From Bradyrhizobium guangzhouense (GTDB lineage: Bacteria > Pseudomonadota > Alphaproteobacteria > Rhizobiales > Xanthobacteraceae): a DNA stretch of 64,000 bases. Below are positions 46,147-54,681 of the stretch, piece after piece; the stretch's first letter is position 1, and each line of letters begins with the position of its first letter. The DNA is taken from the NCBI RefSeq assembly GCF_004114955.1, contig NZ_CP030053.1, positions 6,612,001 to 6,676,000 of the forward strand. The letters are read 5' to 3'. The notes beneath the pieces were generated by a model that was given only the letters and a program-made list of their open reading frames with translations, was not told where the DNA came from and did no database searches. The position numbers and the translations under genes were made by a program.

Positions 46147-49100
46147 TCAGGCGAGTTGATCGCCACCGGCGAGCATGCTGTTCAGCATCGCCTCGGCTTT
46201 CTCCCGCAGCGGCTTTGCACCGCTTTCCGAGGCGATGGCGATCGCAGCGCGGAGCGCAGCGAGGATCATGGTCCGGTCCTCGCTCGCGGGCGGCGTCACC
46301 ACGGCCTCGCCGAACAGGGCCTCGGCCTCGAGGCCGGAAAAGCCCTGCTGCCGCGCGGTGTTGCGCGCCTCGCGCAACATGTTCTGCGCCGCCCGGACAT
46401 CGCCGAGCTGGTTGGTCGCAAGCGCCAGGTAGATCGAGGAGCGCAGCACCGCCGAGGTATAGCCGACGGCGCGCGCCTCTTCGCGCGCTTCAGTCAGCAT
46501 GCGGCGCGCCCGATCGAACAAGCCCTGCTCCAGATAGGCCATGCCGAGATGGCAGGCGAGCACCGGCACGAACAGCCGGATGCCATGCTTCTGCGCCAGC
46601 ACAAAACCGTCTTCGAGAACGGTGGCGGCCGCTGCCGCATCGCCCCGGCCCAGCATCAGCCAGCCGCCGCTATAGGCGGCAGCGACGCGATCGTAGGGAC
46701 GGCCGGTCTCGTCCGCGATCGCGGCGGCCTCGCGCTGAAGCTGCTCGGCGGCGTCGAACTCCCCCAGGACGGTGTGGGTGATGCTACCCATCATGCAGCA
46801 AAGGACCAGGAGAGACTGCGGCGTCGTCCCGATCGGCGCACTGGCTGCCGGGCCGGCGAGATGGGCGCCAGCCGTGGCCAGCATCTCTTTGGCGCCACGG
46901 TACCGGCCGGCCAGAAAATAGGCCTGACCGAGACCGTATTGCGCGAGATTACGCCAACCGGGATGACCGGAGCTTTCTGCCAGAGCAACGACCTCTTCAC
47001 CGATCGCAACGGCCTCGACCGGGGCGCCATAGAAGTTCTGGGCGCCGGCCCTTACCGTCATGGCGGCGACCTTCCGTCCGATATCGTCGATCGCGCCGGC
47101 GCGCCGTTCGGCCTCTTTTCCCAAGTCCAGCCATTCGGCGACCTGACCGGATGCGATGAACGTTGCCCGCGCCTCCATCCGAAGATCGATGGCGTCGATC
47201 TCCCGCATGCGGGTCGCCGGTGTCTTGTCGAGGGCGACCATCGCAATCTCGAAATAATTGGCGGCATCAGCGAAAGCCGAGCGGCCTAGCCATTTTCTTC
47301 CTGCGCTTCTGCCGTGGTTGAACGCTTTGTACCAATCCTTGGCCCGCACAGCGTGATAGCAGAGCGTATCGGGCTCATCGGCACGGCTTTCGTCGCTCTC
47401 CAGCGTCGCAAGAATGCGCGCGTGAATATCGTCGCGCACCTTCTCGACCATCGATTCGTAGGTCACCTGGCGAACCATCTCGTGGCGAAACTCCAGCGAA
47501 TCCTCCAATTCGCTGTCGATTCGAACCAGCAGCTCGGCGCGATCGAGAGAGACAAGACAGCCGCGTAAGGCGTCCTCAGGCAAGAGCGAAATGTTCCGCA
47601 GCGTGGCCTCGCTCGCACGCGCCCCCAGTGCGGCCGCGACCTGCAAGACGGAGCGCTCCTGCTTCGGCACCCGGTCAAGGCGCGCCGCAATCACACCCTG
47701 AATGCTGCTGGGAATGCCGAGCTCGTCGATCGGGCGCACCAGCGCGAGGTCGCCCCATTCGCCGCGCAAGGTGCCGCTGTCCTTCAGCCCGCGGCAGACC
47801 TCCTCGATGAACAGCGGCACGTTGGCCGTGTGGGAAATGATCCGGCTCTTCAGATCGGCATTGGTCGCCGAGGACCCGAGCATGTCGGACAACATTTCCA
47901 GCCCGGAATCGTCGTCGAGCGGCCGCATCGCGACGACCTCGGCGCGGCAGCGTGCAATCCAGACGGGCATCCCGTTCGGGCGGGTGGTGAGAAGCACGAG
48001 GAGGCCGGGCACCGGCAGCGATGCGATGGCGGCCACAACGCCGTCGCTCGCGCGGTCGATCCAGTGCAAATCCTCGAGCAGGAGCAACGTCCGCTGGCGA
48101 CGAGCCATGGCCGCGACGACGGCACAGCTTGCATCGGAGATCGCGCGTCCCCGCGCGTGAGGCTCCAGCTCGCTCCATCGCTGATTCGAGATCGGCACAT
48201 CGAGCACCGCGTCGAGTGCGCATTGCTGTATCTCTGGAAGGTTCCTCCTGGGATCTGTCGGACTTTCGGTGCCCTTGGCAATCGTGTCCAAAGCAGTAAG
48301 CAAAAACCGCTTGAGCGTGCTGAACGGAGCCCCCTGGAGGTTCGGGCTGCACTCGGCGTCGATCAACCGCCAGCCGTTGGCCTTCTGCGCCTGGGCAAAT
48401 TCATGAGCGAGCCGCGATTTGCCAATACCGGCATCGCCGAGCAACAGAACCGTCTGACGGGTCGCCCCGGCCCCCTCCGCAGCGCGCGCCAGAAGTGCCC
48501 GCTCGGTCGCGCGGTCGACAAAGCGGGAGACGCTGCGCGCCCGTCGCACTCGCCAGCTCGACAGGTCGCTCGCGCCCACAATCCGGTACACCGGCACGGG
48601 CTGGCTGAAGCCGCGCAACAACTTGCCACCCAGAAACTCGAAGCGGACATGCCCTTCGGCGAGTGCCTGACAGGCTTCCGACACGTAGATCTGATTCGCC
48701 TCAGCCGCCGCCTCGAGGCGCGCGGCCAGATGCTGAGCCGGCCCCCCCATCTCGTAGACCTTGGAGAACTCGCTTGCGACCATGTAAGCGACAACATGGC
48801 CGGAGTGGACGCCCACGCGCACCTGAAGCCCTGCATCGCCAAGACCTGCAACACGCCGGACCAGCTCGATCGCCGCATGGCAGGCCAGCGGAGCATGATT
48901 GTCGTCCGCAATCGGAGCCCCGAACACAGCCGCAACTCCGTCCCCTAGCTCCTTGCTGACGATGCCTCCGAACTGACGCACCGCACCTCTCATCGCGACC
49001 AGGGCCGGCTCCAGGCGCGAGACCGCCTCCTCCGGGTCTAGCTCGGCTATGAGCCCCGTCGAGTCGATGACGTCGGCGCGAAGAATCGTCACGAACCGGC

Positions 49101-49197
49101 GTTCGCTGTCCGGCTCCGAACGACGCACAGGCTCCCCGCATTTGGAGCACCAGTTATCGCCTGGATCGATCTTCGACTGACACGCGACGCATTGCAT
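46147..49197 (-). CDS. Class III nucleotide cyclase-like / AAA ATPase / TPR multidomain regulator
   Basis: 1016 residues. A zinc ribbon (C3, C6, C17, C20) comes first. A cyclase homology domain follows at about 33-205, with ADVIDSTG (metal Asp42) and KELGDGVAAVFG (second metal Asp). The transition-state Asn of VNxAARL is replaced: the segment reads PAQHLAARLE. An AAA/NTPase domain from about 225 has Walker A LLGDAGIGKSRLAHE. The last 350 residues are TPR-like helices. Whether it makes a cyclic nucleotide is doubtful given the Asn-to-His change. No membrane segment. Confidence 0.88.
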   Translation of the reverse strand: MQCVACQSKIDPGDNWCSKCGEPVRRSEPDSERRFVTILRADVIDSTGLIAELDPEEAVSRLEPALVAMRGAVRQFGGIVSKELGDGVAAVFGAPIADDNHAPLACHAAIELVRRVAGLGDAGLQVRVGVHSGHVVAYMVASEFSKVYEMGGPAQHLAARLEAAAEANQIYVSEACQALAEGHVRFEFLGGKLLRGFSQPVPVYRIVGASDLSSWRVRRARSVSRFVDRATERALLARAAEGAGATRQTVLLLGDAGIGKSRLAHEFAQAQKANGWRLIDAECSPNLQGAPFSTLKRFLLTALDTIAKGTESPTDPRRNLPEIQQCALDAVLDVPISNQRWSELEPHARGRAISDASCAVVAAMARRQRTLLLLEDLHWIDRASDGVVAAIASLPVPGLLVLLTTRPNGMPVWIARCRAEVVAMRPLDDDSGLEMLSDMLGSSATNADLKSRIISHTANVPLFIEEVCRGLKDSGTLRGEWGDLALVRPIDELGIPSSIQGVIAARLDRVPKQERSVLQVAAALGARASEATLRNISLLPEDALRGCLVSLDRAELLVRIDSELEDSLEFRHEMVRQVTYESMVEKVRDDIHARILATLESDESRADEPDTLCYHAVRAKDWYKAFNHGRSAGRKWLGRSAFADAANYFEIAMVALDKTPATRMREIDAIDLRMEARATFIASGQVAEWLDLGKEAERRAGAIDDIGRKVAAMTVRAGAQNFYGAPVEAVAIGEEVVALAESSGHPGWRNLAQYGLGQAYFLAGRYRGAKEMLATAGAHLAGPAASAPIGTTPQSLLVLCCMMGSITHTVLGEFDAAEQLQREAAAIADETGRPYDRVAAAYSGGWLMLGRGDAAAAATVLEDGFVLAQKHGIRLFVPVLACHLGMAYLEQGLFDRARRMLTEAREEARAVGYTSAVLRSSIYLALATNQLGDVRAAQNMLREARNTARQQGFSGLEAEALFGEAVVTPPASEDRTMILAALRAAIAIASESGAKPLREKAEAMLNSMLAGGDQLA

Positions 49198-49480
49198 TTC
49201 TGTGCCTTCCGAGGTCCATGCGCCAGTCTACGTTGATCAGCGCACGCGAAAACCTTGGCGCAAGATTACCTATCGGAAGATTCATGGCAATCGAACTCGA
49301 AAGAAGTATCGCAACATCCAGGCAGCCCGTCTGGACGAAGCATGGTTGCGAATGGTAGCTTTTACGCGCGCGAATATGGGGCCGCGCATTCTGGGGGCGC
49401 CGAGGCTTTCGTTCCGGCCAACGAGCTTTGCTGGGCTGCACGTTGCCCTGATTAAACAGATCACAGCGAAGGACTGGGCA

Positions 49481-49981
49481 ATGGGCGGACGGACGTACAA
49501 CGGCAAAGCTTTCAAAGACTTGATGAATAGCAACTACTACCCGCTGAGCAACATGAAGAAGAGTGTGGCCAAACTCAAGGCCTCGGAAGACATTGATCTG
49601 CCTACCCTGGAATACGGACAGTACCATCTAATTCTGACGCCGGCTTCGAAGTGGCCGCAAGGCAGTGCCAAATACTGGCACAAGGAGAAGGGCCGGGCTC
49701 GCGTCGACCTCAGTACCCAACCCAACACCGCGCCCCTGTCCAAGGACGAGCCCGGCGTCATACCTCTGACCCGGTGCGACCTGCTCGATGCCTGCGTCCG
49801 GAAGTGCTTCAACTCCGAGCCGCCGATCCCGATGAAGACCAACATCATCACCCACGCACCGAGCGATGCCTATGCCCATAGGCACGAGATCCGCTTGGAG
49901 TGGGAGTACAAGAAGGGCTCGGACAAGCCGACGCTGCTGCATCTGACGATGGTCTGTCCGTACAGGCCAGAGAGGGATTGA
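49481..49981 (+). CDS. Unknown conserved protein, copy A of a duplicated family
   Basis: 166 residues from ATG 49481 (AAGGA 7 bases upstream). It is very similar along its whole length to the protein at 51639 (roughly three quarters identical by eye). Shared blocks include NMKKSV.KLKAS, LPTLEYGQY.LILTP, KWPQGSAKYWHKEKGRARVD, LLDACVRKCFNSEPPIPMKTNIITH and LLHLTMVCPY. Two conserved Cys lie in ACVRKCF. No signal peptide or membrane segment, and no domain recognised. The MATE exporter begins 46 bp after it. Confidence 0.82.
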   Translation: MGGRTYNGKAFKDLMNSNYYPLSNMKKSVAKLKASEDIDLPTLEYGQYHLILTPASKWPQGSAKYWHKEKGRARVDLSTQPNTAPLSKDEPGVIPLTRCDLLDACVRKCFNSEPPIPMKTNIITHAPSDAYAHRHEIRLEWEYKKGSDKPTLLHLTMVCPYRPERD

Positions 49982-50027
49982 GCTTGGGCTGATCCTGGGC
50001 CGGCAGATCGACGAAAGGGAGGATTCG

Positions 50028-51398
50028 TTGCCGCAGCCCGCTCGCCAAACCGCGAAAGAGCTGCTCGACGGACCGATTCTGCCGACGCTGCTCTCACTTG
50101 CCTGGCCGAATGCGCTCGGGTTTTCGGCCGGAGCGCTCGTTGCGATCGCCGAGACTTCATATATCGGCAGATTGGGGATCGAAGCGCTGGCCGCGATGGC
50201 GCTGGTATTTCCCCTCGTGATGTTGACCATGAGCATGGCCGGCGCAGCCATGGGCGGCGGCGTAGCGGCAGCTATTGCTCGCGCACTCGGTGCCGGCGAC
50301 CGTGACCGGGCCGAGGACCTAGCGACGCACGCGCTCCTGATTGCGATCGTCTTCGGCCTCGCCTTCATGTTGGGCATGCTGGTCGGCGGCCGGCGATTGC
50401 TCGAACTATTGGGCGGCCGGGGCGACGTGCTGGAGCAGGCAACCGCGTATAGCCGAGTTTATTTCGGCGGAGCGGTGCTGATCTGGCTGGTCAATATTCT
50501 AGCCGGTGTCTTGCGCGGCACAGGCAACATGAAACTGCCGTCGCTGTTGGTCATCAATTCCGCGATCTGCCAAATCATCCTCGGCCGCACGCTGGGTCTT
50601 GGTCTCGGGCCGGTGCCGCAGTTCGGAATGCCGGGCGTCGCGACGGGATTGCTGATTGCCGGAACCACAAATATTGCGGCGATGTGCTGGTATCTGTTCT
50701 CTGGCCGAGGTCGCATCGCGCCGCGCCTACGCGGATTTCGCATGCAATGGGCATTGTTTGCCGACATCCTCAAAGTCGGCGTCGTCGCCTGTTTCTCCCC
50801 GCTGCAAAACGCACTGATCAACCTCATTCTCGCTCACCTTCTGGCCGCGTTCGGCACCGCTACCCTTGCGGCCTACGGCATCGGCACGCGCCTTGAATAT
50901 GTGCTCGCGACCATTGCCTTCTCCTTCGGCGTCGGCTCAGTGCCGATGATCGGCGTCGCGATCGGCGCAGGGCGCACGGCGCGCGCTCGCAGGGTGGCCT
51001 GGACGACGGGGCTCGTGGCCTTCATCGTGATCGGCGCACTAGCAGGCGCCGTCGCGCTGGTCCCAGACCCCTGGATAAGTCTCTTCATCGACGACGCCAG
51101 CGCACATGCCGCCAGCCGGCAATTTCTCCGGACCGTCGCACCTTTCTATGCCCTTATCGGACTGGCCTCGGCGATGTACTTCTCGTCGCAGGGCGCAGGT
51201 AACGTGCTTGGCCCAGTGCTGGCGCAGACGGTGCGCCTCATCTTCATCGCGCTTGGCGGCTGGTATTTAATGTCAAAGGCGGCAACCCCAGGAAGCTTCT
51301 TCGCGCTGATCGCCGCATCGATGATGTTGCTCGGTACCCTTTCTTGCGTAGCAGTTGCGCTTACGCGCTGGGGACCGAAGGCCGATACGAAGCGTTAG
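50028..51398 (+). CDS. MATE-family multidrug/toxin efflux transporter
   Basis: 456 residues with 12 hydrophobic segments in two similar halves. Start is TTG 50028 behind an AGGGAGG site. The opening ELLDGPILPTLLSLAWPNALGFSAGALVAIAETSYIGRLGIEALAAMALVFP is the classical MATE start, and ILAGVLRGTGNMKLPSLLVI and AYGIGTRLEYV are further landmarks. It exports small molecules by cation antiport. It lies between two copies of an unknown protein family. Confidence 0.93.
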   Translation: MPQPARQTAKELLDGPILPTLLSLAWPNALGFSAGALVAIAETSYIGRLGIEALAAMALVFPLVMLTMSMAGAAMGGGVAAAIARALGAGDRDRAEDLATHALLIAIVFGLAFMLGMLVGGRRLLELLGGRGDVLEQATAYSRVYFGGAVLIWLVNILAGVLRGTGNMKLPSLLVINSAICQIILGRTLGLGLGPVPQFGMPGVATGLLIAGTTNIAAMCWYLFSGRGRIAPRLRGFRMQWALFADILKVGVVACFSPLQNALINLILAHLLAAFGTATLAAYGIGTRLEYVLATIAFSFGVGSVPMIGVAIGAGRTARARRVAWTTGLVAFIVIGALAGAVALVPDPWISLFIDDASAHAASRQFLRTVAPFYALIGLASAMYFSSQGAGNVLGPVLAQTVRLIFIALGGWYLMSKAATPGSFFALIAASMMLLGTLSCVAVALTRWGPKADTKR

Positions 51399-51638
51399 CT
51401 GAACTTGGCGAGCGGCGTCCCATTCCTATCGGCAACTCCTCGGCGCGAGGTCGAGCAAGGCGCTGCATAGTTTGCTGACCAGCGATTCCTGATCTGGACA
51501 ACTCACTCTTAAGTAGTATCATTCCAGTGTCATGCGAGGCGCAGGCTTCAAATCGAGGGACGATAGGCTCTCGTTCAAGCCGAAACGTTTTGCGTGCGGC
51601 GTATCTTTTCCACGGAAGCCATCGAAGGGGTCGAATGC

Positions 51639-52184
51639 ATGGGTATGGTAGCTTACAGAGGCCGACCGTTTAGGGACCTGATGAACGCGAACTATTATCC
51701 TTTGGAGAACATGAAGAAGAGCGTCAAGAAGCTCAAAGCCTCGCCAAACATTCACCTGCCGACACTGGAATACGGCCAATATCAGCTGATACTAACGCCG
51801 AAGAGCAAATGGCCGCAAGGCAGCGCGAAATATTGGCACAAGGAGAAGGGCCGCGCCCGGGTCGATCTCGAGGTCCAGCCGAACACTACGCCCCTATCCA
51901 GGGACGAGCCCGACGTCGTTCCGCTGACCCGATGTGCGTTGCTCGATGCCTGCGTCCGCAAGTGTTTCAATTCGGAGCCGCCAATCCCGATGAAGACCAA
52001 TATCATCACGCACGAGGAGAACGATCCCGGCGCAAACACCCATGAGATCCGACTGGAGTGGGAGTATGAGGGAGACAGCAATACGCCTTCGTTGCTCCAC
52101 CTCACGATGGTCTGTCCGTATAAGCCAGCGCGCGATGCCCGGGTTCAATCTATCGAAGCCGGCGAAGGTCTGAGCCTGGGCTAG
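51639..52184 (+). CDS. Unknown conserved protein, copy B of a duplicated family
   Basis: 181 residues from ATG 51639 (AAGGGG site upstream). It matches copy A (49481-49981) through residue about 165 and adds a 15-residue tail (ARVQSIEAGEGLSLG). A 29-base block about 75 bases before each ATG is also similar, so the duplication included upstream DNA. No domain recognised. A hairpin at 52238-52262 follows. Confidence 0.82.
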   Translation: MGMVAYRGRPFRDLMNANYYPLENMKKSVKKLKASPNIHLPTLEYGQYQLILTPKSKWPQGSAKYWHKEKGRARVDLEVQPNTTPLSRDEPDVVPLTRCALLDACVRKCFNSEPPIPMKTNIITHEENDPGANTHEIRLEWEYEGDSNTPSLLHLTMVCPYKPARDARVQSIEAGEGLSLG

Positions 52185-52237
52185 ATCGCGGAACCCTTGG
52201 ATCTAGGCTCGGCGAGAGTCTTCGAAGACATCAAGGC

Positions 52238-52262
52238 GCGGGCCGGCATGTTACCGGCCCGC
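52238..52262 (+). terminator. GC hairpin after the second duplicated gene
   Basis: GCGGGCCGG (52238-52246) and CCGGCCCGC (52254-52262) are exact complements with a 7-base loop, followed by TTCTGT. A weak-tailed intrinsic terminator is likely. Confidence 0.6.
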
Positions 52263-52408
52263 TTCTGTCGAACCAGAGGGGATCACTGGAGCGGCGACCG
52301 GGCTCAATCGAGCCGCCATTGCTGCCACTGGCCCCGTGCCTCAGGCGGTGGGTTTCGCAAGAGCTCAAAGCCATCGTGCGAGCTGGGCCGCTGGAGCATC
52401 TCTACTCG

Positions 52409-53161
52409 CTAGCGAAGGCCGCCGGTGACGTGAAGTGTCTCGCCGGTGACGTAGGACGCATCGTCGGATGCGAAGAAGGCCACCGCGGCAGCGATCTCCT
52501 CGACCTTGCCGATGCGGCCAAGCGGGGTCGTGGATTCGATCCACTTGCGCATGTCGCCCTCGTGCAGGCCCGCCGACACGACGCCTTCTGTTGCGATCAT
52601 GCCGGGATTGACGGCGTTGACGCGAATCTTGCGCGGCGCGAGCTCCTTCGACAGCACGGCGGAGATCGCATCCACCGAAGCTTTGGTCGCGGTGTACACG
52701 GCGGTGTTTGCCGGCGCGATGGTCGATACGCCGGAAGAGATGTTGATGATACTTCCACCACTGGCGTTGAAGTGCTTCGCCGCTTCACCCGAAATCAGCA
52801 GCAGGCCGAGCACGTTGAGGTCGAAATGTTTGTGGAAATGCTCGGGCGTGATGGCCTCGAGCGGGGCGAACTCGTAGACGCCGGCATTGTTGACGAGGAT
52901 GTCGATCGCACCGAACGCCTTCACCGTCTCCGCGACGACGTTCTTCACGTCCTTAGGCTCGGCCAGATTGCCATGGACCGCGACGGCTTTGCCGCCCTTG
53001 GCGGTGATGGCGGCGACCACCCGGTCGGCGGCCTGCTTGCTGGAGCTGTAATTGACGGCAACCGCCGCACCCTCGGCCGCGAGCCGGGCGGAGATTTCGG
53101 CACCTATGCCCTTGGATGCGCCGGTCACCAGCGCAACTTTGCCTTCGAGTCTCTTGGTCAT
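52409..53161 (-). CDS. Short-chain dehydrogenase/reductase
   Basis: 250 residues from ATG 53161. TGASKGIG (cofactor glycine motif), NNAG, the Ser of IINISSGVST and YTATKASVD (catalytic Tyr-x3-Lys) are all present. The SSKQAADRV segment after beta-2 (NYSSSK) suggests NADPH preference. Substrate unknown. It is divergent from the ArsR-type regulator and shares an operator region with it. Confidence 0.93.
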   Translation of the reverse strand: MTKRLEGKVALVTGASKGIGAEISARLAAEGAAVAVNYSSSKQAADRVVAAITAKGGKAVAVHGNLAEPKDVKNVVAETVKAFGAIDILVNNAGVYEFAPLEAITPEHFHKHFDLNVLGLLLISGEAAKHFNASGGSIINISSGVSTIAPANTAVYTATKASVDAISAVLSKELAPRKIRVNAVNPGMIATEGVVSAGLHEGDMRKWIESTTPLGRIGKVEEIAAAVAFFASDDASYVTGETLHVTGGLR

Positions 53162-53201
53162 CGCATGTCTTCCATCGTTCGGCGGGATGCCGATATTCAA
53201 T

Positions 53202-53228
53202 AGTTCAATACTAGTGAACCATTGAACT
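53202..53228. promoter_or_regulatory. Nested inverted repeats between SDR and ArsR-type genes
   Basis: AGTTCAAT (53202-53209) and ATTGAACT (53221-53228) are exact complements 11 bases apart. Within them GTTCA and TGAAC (53203-53219) form a second palindrome around ACTAGT. This is a likely binding site for the adjacent winged-helix regulator. Confidence 0.6.
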
Positions 53229-53257
53229 CATTCAAGGGAGGTGCTATATTTTTGAGC

Positions 53258-53569
53258 ATGGCGCAGTTCGTTCACCCGGCGCGGGAGGAGATCACACTGG
53301 CCGGGGTGCTTGGCGCGCTGGCCGATCCCATGCGGCTGCGTATCGTCAAGAGTCTGGCCACGCAGAAGGATTGCATGTCGTGCACCGAGGCGGCGCCTTG
53401 TCCCGACATGGCGAAATCGACCCTGTCGAACCATTTTCGCATTCTGCGGGAGGCCGGCCTGGTCCGGACGTCAAAGCAAGGCGTCCAGCACCGCAACGTC
53501 CTGCGCGAGGAAGACATCAACGCGCGATTTCCGAAGCTGCTCAAGATGATCCTGAGCTTTCCGGAGTGA
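53258..53569 (+). CDS. ArsR-type winged-helix regulator
   Basis: 103 residues from ATG 53258; a TTG at 53252 is better spaced from the GGGAGG site and may be the real start. The ArsR-like HTH is clear: VLGALADPMRLRIVKSL...MAKSTLSNHFRILREAGLVRTSKQGVQHRN. Several Cys (DCMSCTEAAPCPD) lie before the recognition helix and could bind a metal or sense redox. It is divergent from the SDR, its probable target. Confidence 0.88.
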   Translation: MAQFVHPAREEITLAGVLGALADPMRLRIVKSLATQKDCMSCTEAAPCPDMAKSTLSNHFRILREAGLVRTSKQGVQHRNVLREEDINARFPKLLKMILSFPE

Positions 53570-53664
53570 AGCATTCGCGCTGGACGCGGAGGCTTATTCG
53601 CGCGTGGCGAGTGAGGGTTCTTCCTCTTGTGGATTGTCCCGTTGCGGAGACACCCTCTCCCCGA

Positions 53665-53760
53665 CCCTCTCCCGCAAGCGGGAGAGGGAGTATAGTGCCG
53701 ATGCCGCCGCATCGTGCAACCATATGCGATAACTCTCCCCGCTTGCGGGAGACGGTCGGC
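53665..53760. repeat. REP-like palindromic repeat pair
   Basis: CCCTCTCCCGC (53665-53675) pairs with GCGGGAGAGGG (53678-53688) over a 2-base gap. A related half-copy with a CCCCGCTTGCGGG core follows at about 53734-53753. They fill the gap between the ArsR-type and GntR-type genes. GC hairpins of this wording are intergenic repeats in many Bradyrhizobiaceae. Confidence 0.6.
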
Positions 53761-53797
53761 CGCAAGCAGCGATCGATTCAACCCAAGCCGTTCCGCT

Positions 53798-54511
53798 TTA
53801 GCTCTCGAAGAAGCCGGGATGCTTCTCCACGAAGGCCTGCAGCTCGCGTGCGACGCGGTCGAGATGGTTCGCCATCTCGCGTCTGGCCTTTTCCGGATTG
53901 CGATCTGCAATGCCGCGGAAAATCGCCTCGTGCTCCGTGTAAGTGCCTTTGGGGCGACCCGGCTCGGGCAGCAGCGTGCGGCGAACACGCTCGAGGTGAG
54001 TTCGGATCGGGTCGAGAACCTCGCCGACCCGCGCGAGGCTCAGGCTCTCGGTCATCTGGCGATGAAACCTGGTATCGAGCTCGTGGAAGCCTTCGAGGTC
54101 TCCACTCGCGATCGCAGCTTTTTGATAAGCGAGATTCTGACCGAGCGTGGCGATCGCATCATCCGACATGCTGGCCGCGCAGACGCCGACGATTTCGACC
54201 TCCAGCGCGCGACGCATCAGCATCCACTGCCGGACATCCTCGAGATGAATCTTGGCGACGTAGGAGCCGCGCTGCGGCTCGACCACGACCAGGCCCTCGA
54301 AGGCGAGCCGGTTGACCGCCGTCGTGATCGACAGCTTCGACACGTCGAAGCGCGCGCACCATTCGTTCTTGTCGATCGGCGTTTCCGGTTGAAGCGCGCC
54401 CGAGACGATGGCGCGCTTCAGCGCAAGATAGGCCTGATCGACTTTCGAGCCGCCGGTGCTGCGCCCGCGCGCCGCCCTCGCGCCGCCACTGAACCCGCCG
54501 ATTGAATGCAT
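53798..54511 (-). CDS. GntR-family (FadR-type) regulator
   Basis: 237 residues from ATG 54511 (GGGGGAA site). The N-terminal winged helix reads KVDQAYLALKRAIVSGALQPETPIDKNEWCARFDVSKLSITTAVNRLAFEGLVVVEPQRGSYVA. The C-terminal all-helical FCD-type domain carries the usual Asp/His metal ligands (ELDTRFHRQM; NHLDRV). It is divergent from the second ribose-type ABC operon and likely controls it through the palindrome at 54590-54610. Confidence 0.92.
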   Translation of the reverse strand: MHSIGGFSGGARAARGRSTGGSKVDQAYLALKRAIVSGALQPETPIDKNEWCARFDVSKLSITTAVNRLAFEGLVVVEPQRGSYVAKIHLEDVRQWMLMRRALEVEIVGVCAASMSDDAIATLGQNLAYQKAAIASGDLEGFHELDTRFHRQMTESLSLARVGEVLDPIRTHLERVRRTLLPEPGRPKGTYTEHEAIFRGIADRNPEKARREMANHLDRVARELQAFVEKHPGFFES

Positions 54512-54589
54512 GCTGTGTTCCCCCGGCCGATCTACACATTTCGTTGCCGCGATGCCAATCGCGCGGCCAAAAGGCTTGACGAGCATCAA

Positions 54590-54610
54590 CTGATATAACT
54601 AGCATATCAG
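54590..54610. promoter_or_regulatory. GntR-type operator before the second ABC operon
   Basis: CTGATAT (54590-54596) and ATATCAG (54604-54610) are exact complements 7 bases apart. TTGACG (54576-54581) and TAGCAT (54600-54605), 18 bp apart, could be the plus-strand promoter, so a bound repressor would cover the -10 box. Confidence 0.55.
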
Positions 54611-54681
54611 TCAACAAACAAGATCGTCACCTGCGGCTCGATGTCTTCTCTGGGACCGACGGCACGCCGGGAGGAAAGCCA

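Noticed and set aside
49202..49480. A longer start for copy A of the duplicated protein
   Set aside because: The extra 93 residues have no counterpart as protein in copy B, and ATG 49481 has a well-placed ribosome site.
53665..53760. A CRISPR-like repeat
   Set aside because: Only one full palindrome and a partial copy, no regular spacers and no cas genes.
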